This document shows, piece by piece, positions 9,071-13,638 of a DNA stretch of 13,638 bases (its first letter is position 1; the number at the start of each line of letters is the position of its first letter). The stretch covers positions 1 through 13,638 of the forward strand of contig CAJVPP010002753.1 in the NCBI GenBank assembly GCA_910592005.1. Reading direction: 5' to 3'. Made by a program: the position numbers and the translations under genes. The notes under the pieces were generated by a model. The model was not told the origin of the DNA, did no database searches, and saw nothing but the letters and a program-made list of their open reading frames with translations. This DNA is from Funneliformis mosseae (Eukaryota; Glomeromycota; Glomeromycetes; Glomerales; Glomeraceae).

Positions 9071-9077
9071 TCTTTTA

Positions 9078-9235
9078 GGATATGGAATCAAGCACCGAGT
9101 AAGCCGTGAAAGTTATGCAAAGGATCTTCAAGCAAGGAAATCGCAATTAAATTAGGAACAGTTTTGGATTAGGATCAGTCGTTGTATTAGGGATAGGATC
9201 AGTACGATGTAAGACTATTTAATAGTTAGATACAA
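9078..9235 (+). other. Possible orphan exon, unrecognised
   Basis: A T-rich tract ending TTTTAG (9074-9079) is followed by a frame reading GYGIKHRVSRESYAKDLQAR and then KSQLN to a TAG near 9155, with markedly less biased composition than the flanks. Beyond it, AGGATCAGT is repeated at about 9171-9179 and 9195-9203. There is no start codon, partner exon or recognised family. Alternatives are a decayed transposon piece or chance. Confidence 0.2.
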
Positions 9236-9606
9236 CAAAAAGCACTTGCTCTTAGGACAACAAAATTTTGGTATAATATTAAAATGTGAAAGGATATATT
9301 AATGCTGTTATTGAATAAGTCAAAGAAAAAACAATGCCATTAACATGAAATAGTTCGTTACTTACATTAAAAGTAATAAAGTTCAAATTTTGTTTTTATT
9401 TGCATATTTTTTAATTAGTAAAGTTTATTTGCATTGATAATTTTACATTATATGCTTAAAAAAATAATTACATGGCTGTATATGATTATTATATTTTGTC
9501 CTTGTAGTAATTTGACACGGTAGGAGTTTATTTAAACTTCGACCATGATATTACAATCTATTAATACATTAAAAAAAAATTAATAATGTTAATTTATTAT
9601 TAATTA
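9236..9606. other. AT-rich stretch, nothing seen
   Basis: No open frame, repeat or RNA-like structure could be supported here. Confidence 0.5.
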
Positions 9607-9844
9607 TTATACATAATTAGATTCATATTTACTTTTATCGTTATTATATTTTATACTAAATAAAAGAACAATTGTTAAATGTATTTTCTTTAAAAACGTT
9701 GGGAATGAGGGATCAGTTGGCATTAATAGACTCTCATTTGTTGAATCCGAATTCTTTTGTGCAGAATCATTTTGCGATTCTAAAATATGAATGTTAGTTT
9801 CTTTATATAATATTAAAGATAAATAAATACATTCACGCCTCCAT
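9607..9844 (-). other. Weak minus-strand open frame, doubtful
   Basis: A frame on the minus strand is open for about 80 codons up to a TAA at 9609-9607. Its middle is hydrophilic (SQNDSAQKNSDSTNESLLMP, from about 9776 down to 9717), followed by a short hydrophobic stretch. It has no ATG near its upstream limit; the only upstream start would be a GTG inside the AAGTGCAC repeat cluster. No donor or acceptor ties it to another exon and no family is recognised. It may be a chance frame next to the transposon end, or a displaced exon. Confidence 0.2.
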
Positions 9845-9900
9845 AAGTGCACGCCTCTGGGGCCCGGCCATGCATGTGCACTTAGAGAGCGTGTGCACTT
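9845..9900. repeat. AAGTGCAC/GTGCACTT inverted-repeat cluster
   Basis: AAGTGCAC at 9845-9852 faces two inverted copies, GTGCACTT at 9876-9883 and 9893-9900. The interior is strongly GC-rich (GGGGCCCGGCC). The cluster lies just past the 3' end of the Tigger-like transposase fragment and may be its terminal or subterminal repeat. No matching copy was found on the far side of the transposase fragment, so the element's other end is missing or outside what remains. Confidence 0.55.
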
Positions 9901-9960
9901 AAAGAATAACCAATAAAAAAATTAAACTGTTGTTATACTAGATTTTTTATTATTTATAAA

Positions 9961-10013
9961 TGCATTAATTCAGAATTTTTGCGGCATTTATTCAGGAATT
10001 TTTGCAGCATTTA
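9961..10013. repeat. 22-23 bp tandem repeat beside the transposase 3' end
   Basis: TTCAGAATTTTTGCGGCATTTA at 9969-9990 (here split by one optional G) is followed directly by a second copy at 9991-10013 with GCAGC in place of GCGGC, a CpG-to-CpA change. A partial TGCATTAA at 9961-9968 precedes them. The position between the transposase stop and the AAGTGCAC cluster suggests subterminal repeats of the same element. Confidence 0.6.
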
Positions 10014-10026
10014 TTCCAAAACAGGC

Positions 10027-10821
10027 TTACTTATGAAAAAATGTGTTAAAATCCGTTTGCCGCATTAAACTTGTTTTTTTGGCCCTAAAAAACTTTTCAA
10101 TCTTTCCCACCAACTTTAAATATTCCTCCGTATAGTCCTGTTGAAGTAAAAATGTGCGTACAGTTTTTAAGCTAGCAGTTGAAGATTAGAACTAATAATA
10201 GGGATTTCATCACTATCATCTATTTCTTCTATATCCATATCCTCCTTGTCAGTATCCTTAAAGAGATACACGTTCAATAATTTTATCATCTTTGGGAGCT
10301 TCATAGACAATATCCTCTACAGGTATGTTAAGGAACTCTTCCGCTTGCATTGGATGGGAAAGGTTAAGGGCTTGAAGTGCGTTTGTAATATCATTTAGCA
10401 TTAAGTTTTCATTTTTGGCGGATATCTTCTGAATTACATTCCAAATCTACATTTATATCGGGAAGAATTTTTGTATGCCACTAGAGTTATGAATTATTTT
10501 GGCACCAATCTCACTCCAGGTTTGGATAACAAACGAATTGCCTGCAAGACATCCATGCGTAAATCTTCTGCATGGTTACCTACCTCTACATATTTGCAGC
10601 ATCAAACTATTATGCAAAATTAATCAGTTATATTTATTATAATACATGAAAATTTTAATAAATATAACTTACCGTACATGAAAATGACGATAGTGCCTTT
10701 TGAAAGACATAATAATTCCAGCATCCATCGTTTGAATTCTTGAAGTTGTATTTGGAGGTAAAAAATGAACGTCAGTATATCGTAAGGTAAGACCATCTAA
10801 TTTGTGGCTGGAGCAGTTATC
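10027..10821 (-). pseudogene. Degenerate C-terminal part of a pogo/Tigger-type (CENP-B family, DDE_1) transposase
   Basis: On the minus strand from 10821 the frame reads DNCSSHKLDGLTLRYTDVHF, then LPPNTTSRIQTMDAGIIMSF and KRHYRHFHVR. These are hallmarks of DDE_1 transposases: the DNC..H block carries the second catalytic Asp, and NTTS..Q(P)MDAGII the third; here the usual Pro is Thr. A 66-bp GT..AG insert (10672-10607) interrupts the chain. After it, pieces such as HAEDLRMDVLQAIR, IQTWSEIGAKIIHN, WHTKILPDINVDLECN, ALQALNLSHPMQAEEF and SLKTVRTFLLQQDYTEEYLK lie in changing frames, ending FNTFFHK and TAA at 10029-10027. At least six frame changes or stops (near 10585, 10530, 10486, 10410, 10260 and 10173) show it is dead. 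The DNA-binding N-terminal half and the first catalytic Asp are missing upstream of 10821. Confidence 0.85.
10607..10672 (-). other. 66-bp intron-like insert inside the dead transposase
   Basis: The insert begins GTAAGTTATATT and ends GCATAATAG, and its removal rejoins HFHVR to LMLQ in frame, matching the family order (R-W-M-L-E). Pogo-type transposase genes are usually uninterrupted here, so this may be a gained intron, a small insertion with a chance GT..AG, or an ancestral intron in this lineage. Confidence 0.5.
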
Positions 10822-12030
10822 TTATCTTTTTTTAATAAACTATATACTGTATAACATTTGGAAATATCTTATAGTTTCCTTGAAATTTTCATTGTTATTG
10901 TTGCTATAGACGCATGAATTTTTATTACGTAATGTTCAAGTTAATTCTTTGCACACTTATCGTTATGATGACGATGATGGCGATGATGATGAAACATGAA
11001 AATTTTTATAATTTTTAAAATAATTTAAATAATTTAAAGTTACAATATTATCAATAAGATCCTATAGTATGTCACGCAAAATGCTATAATAAGAAAGAAA
11101 TATATTATGAAAAGACCCTCATGGTAGAGATTGGAATCATAATGACTAACTATAATCTATTATTAATGATCAAAGAAATAATGTACATTATCACATTTCC
11201 CGTCAAGTCAATTTGATAATCGAAGGACATAATAGAAAAACATGATGTTTCAAATATTCAAAATATTTGGAAGTTTAACAAATAACTCTATACATACCAA
11301 TATCCAAATAAATCTCCTTGGAAATAACGAGTGCTTTGGAAGTATGCATCGAGGATAAATATATATTAATTATTTGAAGTTATACTTGATTGTTTGATGG
11401 GTTCATCTAAAAAAAAAAAAATAAGTTTAACAATTAGGACATTTTAAAACGAACTTTATTAAAATTAAAATATGCAAGGCGAAGAGCCGTTATATAGGCT
11501 CAAAACCTTTTTTTCTCAAATTTTTTAACACATGATATAATAACGTAGCTCAAAATATTTGTGTCGTATATAGATAGTTAAAGACCAGAAAAGGAAAAAA
11601 AAAGCAGAAACTTGTATTTAAAAAAAGTAATTTATATTTATTGCCACTTAAACTTTATAAATTTCACTAACTTAATAAATTTATCAGTTGATTTTTAACG
11701 AGAATAATGTCATAAAGAAAATTGGCAGTGTATTAAACTTTGGCTTATCAATATTAAAATTAACGAAGAAAATTCAAAAAAATTTCGTATTTGTTTTTAA
11801 ATTTTTTATTTATTTAGGCACGTGACACACAACATGAATCGTAAATCTTTACAAATGATTCTAAATTAATAAGACAAAAGTTCAAATGAAAAACCATAGT
11901 ATAAACCATTTCAGCTAACAATTACATAGTCACTTTACCTGAAATAAAGCGCAGTTTAAATTATATTTGTAAAGGTTCACCTTATATATTATATTAATTC
12001 CAATCTTTTAACACGTATTGATCCGCTGTT
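10822..12030. other. AT-rich stretch with no supported gene; one ATG/GAT microsatellite
   Basis: The sequence immediately upstream of the transposase fragment shows no continuation of its protein on any frame; the match stops at a TAA just before the DNC block. A trinucleotide microsatellite of ATG with CG interruptions lies at 10967-10994. Short GC-richer spots near 11475-11505 (GCGAAGAGCCGTTATATAGG) have no identifiable role. Nothing else could be supported. Confidence 0.5.
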
Positions 12031-12038
12031 CTATCATC

Positions 12039-12249
12039 ATGACGAAAGAAGCATTAGCGATATCCCAGGTTGGTGAGACCGATAAACGTAAAAATTGATG
12101 TTAAAATAATTGCAATGCGATAATTGATTGATAAATTTTAAAAGAATTCTTTATTAGCATGGGCTAATCTTACAAGTGCAAGGCCGAAAGAAATTGTCAA
12201 CTTTATAATAATTCATACTCTTTTCTTGTTTCTCGTTTTGTTGACTTAA
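12039..12249 (+). CDS. Possible small two-exon gene with a hydrophobic C-terminus, unrecognised
   Basis: An ATG at 12039 opens MTKEALAISQV. A donor GTGAGACC at 12073 and an acceptor TTTATTAG ending at 12157 define an 85-bp intron, the same size class as the introns of the large gene. Joining them in phase 1 gives AWANLTSARPKEIVNF, then a hydrophobic run IIIHTLFLFLVLLT and TAA at 12247-12249, 41 residues in all. If real it would be a tiny tail-anchored or single-pass membrane protein, or the first exons of a longer gene whose second donor I have misplaced. Without splicing, the first frame stops at 12098. The codons are less AT-biased than the flanks. No family is recognised, and chance is a serious alternative. 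Confidence 0.3.
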
Positions 12250-12328
12250 TTAACTCATGCGATATCTTTAAATAAGGATTGGAATTATTTCTACCAAAAT
12301 CGAAATTAACAAAAATCGAATTAAAAAA

Positions 12329-12420
12329 TCGTATCAATTTTTAGTGGCACTATAAGTGCGTCAGGGAGTCCTGATCCTGGTGTCAAGTATTATTCGATCG
12401 CTTCATCTCGAAGCATAAAA
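12329..12420 (+). other. Exon-like open stretch with several short hairpins
   Basis: One frame between stops reads KIVSIFSGTISASGSPDPGV, then KYYSIASSRSIK and TAA, with balanced codons unlike the flanks. An acceptor-like TTTTTAG lies within it (12338-12344). The same DNA has three short inverted repeats: GCACT/AGTGC (12347-12359), TCAGG/CCTGA (12361-12374) and GCTTC/GAAGC (12400-12414). It might be a further exon of the small candidate gene at 12039, a piece of a repeat, or a structured RNA segment. The sequence alone does not decide. Confidence 0.25.
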
Positions 12421-12429
12421 TAAAATGAT

Positions 12430-13070
12430 AATTAAGCAAATTGCCTTATCTACTTCCAGATTCAAATTAAACCGAAAGAAGTACCTAAAGAAAATAATTC
12501 AATCAAGCTAAAGGGCGGATAGATGAAAAGAAAATGTTCGATCGCAGCGTGCCTGAAGATAATAAACTAATCCGAAAAAAAAGAGAAAAAAGAAATATCG
12601 CGGGCTGAAGCATTAGTAGAAAATAATACCATTAATGAGAAAATCTACTATAAATCAATCGATGGACACGATGGGAATAATCGAACCCGAAAGAGGAGAC
12701 CTTAAAAAAAAAAATCGAAACAATGAGAAAACTCTTGAATATTTTAATTAATCATTCGAACCCAAAAAAAGGTTGATTAAAAAAAAAATTGATTTACCTT
12801 TATCTTCCAAAAAATCAAAAAAAAAATATAAAATATTAAAAAAAAAACCAAAATTTAGAGTAAAAGAAATTTCGAATCGTTATTGCACTAAACAATCGAA
12901 CCTGAATCAAAAAAAAAAAACTGAAAATTGGTTGGTATTCAAGAAATTGCTACGCCACGCCATAATTCATTGTCGAGTTTTTAAAATACTGTAGTAATGT
13001 CAAATTCTTTTGAAACCAGACATTTGGCAGGAGCGTTCCAAAGAATCCATTTTTTTTTTTTTTTGTTAAA
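12430..13070. other. Purine-rich, A-tract-rich stretch without a convincing gene
   Basis: The plus strand is strongly A/G-biased from about 12460 to 12960, so several short frames look rich in Lys, Glu, Arg and Asn without meaning. Candidates include a frame after a CTACTTCCAG acceptor-like site (12451-12460) reading IQIKPKEVPKENNSIKLKGG to a TAG, one reading FDRSVPEDNKLIRKKREK near 12539-12592, and one reading RAEALVENNTINEKIYYKS near 12601-12657. They lie in different frames and overlap. The word TCGAACC recurs near 12683, 12757 and 12896 and may mark an old repeat. Confidence 0.35.
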
Positions 13071-13077
13071 TAAAATT

Positions 13078-13192
13078 AATAGATGTCGATATGACTAATG
13101 TTTTATTCTAAAATATTCCAGAAAATTCGATTGTTAGAATAATAGATGTTGCCGATATGACACGTAATGGTTTATTCTAAAAAAGTTCGATT
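13078..13192. repeat. Two-copy direct repeat of about 52-55 bp
   Basis: Copy 1 (13078-13132) and copy 2 (13141-13192) share AATAGATGT, CGATATGAC, TAATG, TTTATTCTAAA and TTCGATT in the same order, with a few small insertions and deletions between. Both copies are non-coding. The similarity is clear although not perfect, so the duplication is not recent. Confidence 0.65.
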
Positions 13193-13199
13193 TTATCCC

Positions 13200-13460
13200 C
13201 ATGAGAAATTTCAAAACTGTTCTCTCTTTACTTTCGCTCAAATTAATAAAAAAGTGTTTAAAATAGAAAAAGAAAAAAGAAATGTTTTGGAAACTTCTAA
13301 AGTATATTTTCGTCTTTTGAGCGATAAGTAAAGAGTGAAATTGTTTGTTTTTAACATTTATGGATTATTTTACACAAATTATTTTCCAGTTGTTTTAAAA
13401 AAAAACAATTGTAATTCTCTCACCCTTCCCTTCCTTCCTTCCTTCCTACTTCCCTCCTCT
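13200..13460. other. No gene seen; CCTT microsatellite at the right end
   Basis: AT-rich DNA gives way to a pyrimidine tract with a run of CCTT units at about 13425-13446. The tract lies directly in front of the coding-like stretch at 13465 and could serve as the pyrimidine tract of an acceptor or as promoter-proximal low-complexity DNA. No open frame is supported. Confidence 0.5.
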
Positions 13461-13464
13461 TCCA

Positions 13465-13638
13465 TCAGCAGACGATCCTGATGCTGTTCCTGCTCCATAA
13501 GCTGCGCGACGAAGGAGAAGAACCACCACGGCGGGTCGAACCTCATCCCGTCGAAATGCTGGTGATGTAATGATGAGACAATTACGAGAAGAGCACGTTA
13601 ATTTGCTCAACGAGATGAGCAACTTCGTTAGGTGGTGT
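13465..13638 (+). pseudogene. Interrupted, partial coding stretch: basic linker then helical segment, unrecognised
   Basis: Composition changes abruptly to balanced, GC-richer DNA. The best frame reads PSADDPDAVPAP, then TAA at 13498-13500, then AARRRRRTTTAGRTSSRRNA, then GDVMMRQLREEHVNLLNEMS and NFVRWC at the window edge. It has the look of a real protein: a Pro/Asp/Ala-rich start, an Arg/Thr/Ser-rich basic linker, and an amphipathic helix with heptad-like spacing. The in-frame TAA means either a disrupted gene, an intron boundary not recognised, or a true start at the ATG at 13570 with a fortuitous upstream frame. A shifted frame starting at an ATG near 13481 is shorter and less protein-like. 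The 3' end is outside the window. No family is assigned. Confidence 0.45.

Noticed and set aside
12347..12414. A tRNA or tRNA-like gene suggested by three successive short hairpins
   Set aside because: Stem spacing does not form a cloverleaf, there is no T-loop GGTTCRA nor a usable acceptor stem, and an open reading frame covers the same bases.
12773..12994. A 73-codon plus-strand frame rich in Lys
   Set aside because: It begins at a TTG rather than ATG, is built almost wholly from A-runs, and shows no domain or splice context; long frames arise easily in purine-rich DNA.
13481..13570. A 29-codon frame starting at ATG and reading LFLLHKLRDEGEEPP
   Set aside because: It overlaps the more protein-like frame carrying the Arg-rich linker and helix, and stops at TAA at 13568-13570 just where that frame continues.

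Overview
The window is extremely AT-rich eukaryotic DNA: one multi-exon gene with eight short GT..AG introns (67-110 bp), surrounded by decayed DNA transposons, satellite-like arrays and palindromes. The main gene's protein family, its intron sizes and the kinds of transposon remnant all point to an arbuscular mycorrhizal fungus (Glomeromycotina, Rhizophagus irregularis type). That assignment rests on family recognition from memory, not on a search.

Layout. 1-300: a 32-codon stub of a Tc1/mariner-like transposase start. 350-480: two copies of a 74-bp unit with palindromes. 903-2107: a foldback-like repeat element. About 17 copies of a 50-bp hairpin-forming unit lie between flanks rich in TTCAGTTCAG-like words, and the array is bounded by a perfect 20-bp inverted repeat. 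2108-3793: AT-rich with no gene seen. 3794-7231, minus strand: the one substantial gene. I rebuilt it as nine exons whose phases agree at every junction; it would encode about 916 residues but carries a single-base frameshift in exon 7. 7470-7700: a small richer-composition island with short open frames. 7896-8223: a GGTC/GACC-rich palindromic island. 8240-9840: mostly empty, with a 29-T run and a possible orphan exon. 9845-10821: the 3' end of a pogo/Tigger (CENP-B type, DDE_1) transposon, a degenerate minus-strand transposase fragment followed by tandem and inverted subterminal repeats. 10822-12030: no gene seen. 12039-12420: a possible small two-exon gene and an exon-like open stretch. 12430-12960: purine-rich low-complexity DNA. 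13078-13192: a two-copy repeat. 13465-13638: an interrupted coding-like stretch, arginine-rich then helical, that runs off the window.

How it fits together. The main gene looks like a membrane protein with a signal peptide, a large beta-rich glycosylated ectodomain (an Ig-like region ending WSFTT and a juxtamembrane ferredoxin/SEA-like region are inferred), a single hydrophobic pass, and then a C-terminal block with several further hydrophobic segments and an acidic tail. This suggests a surface receptor or sensor, but no function is established. The rest is transposon graveyard. The repeat copies differ mainly by C/T and G/A transitions at former CpG sites, the pattern expected from cytosine methylation followed by deamination.
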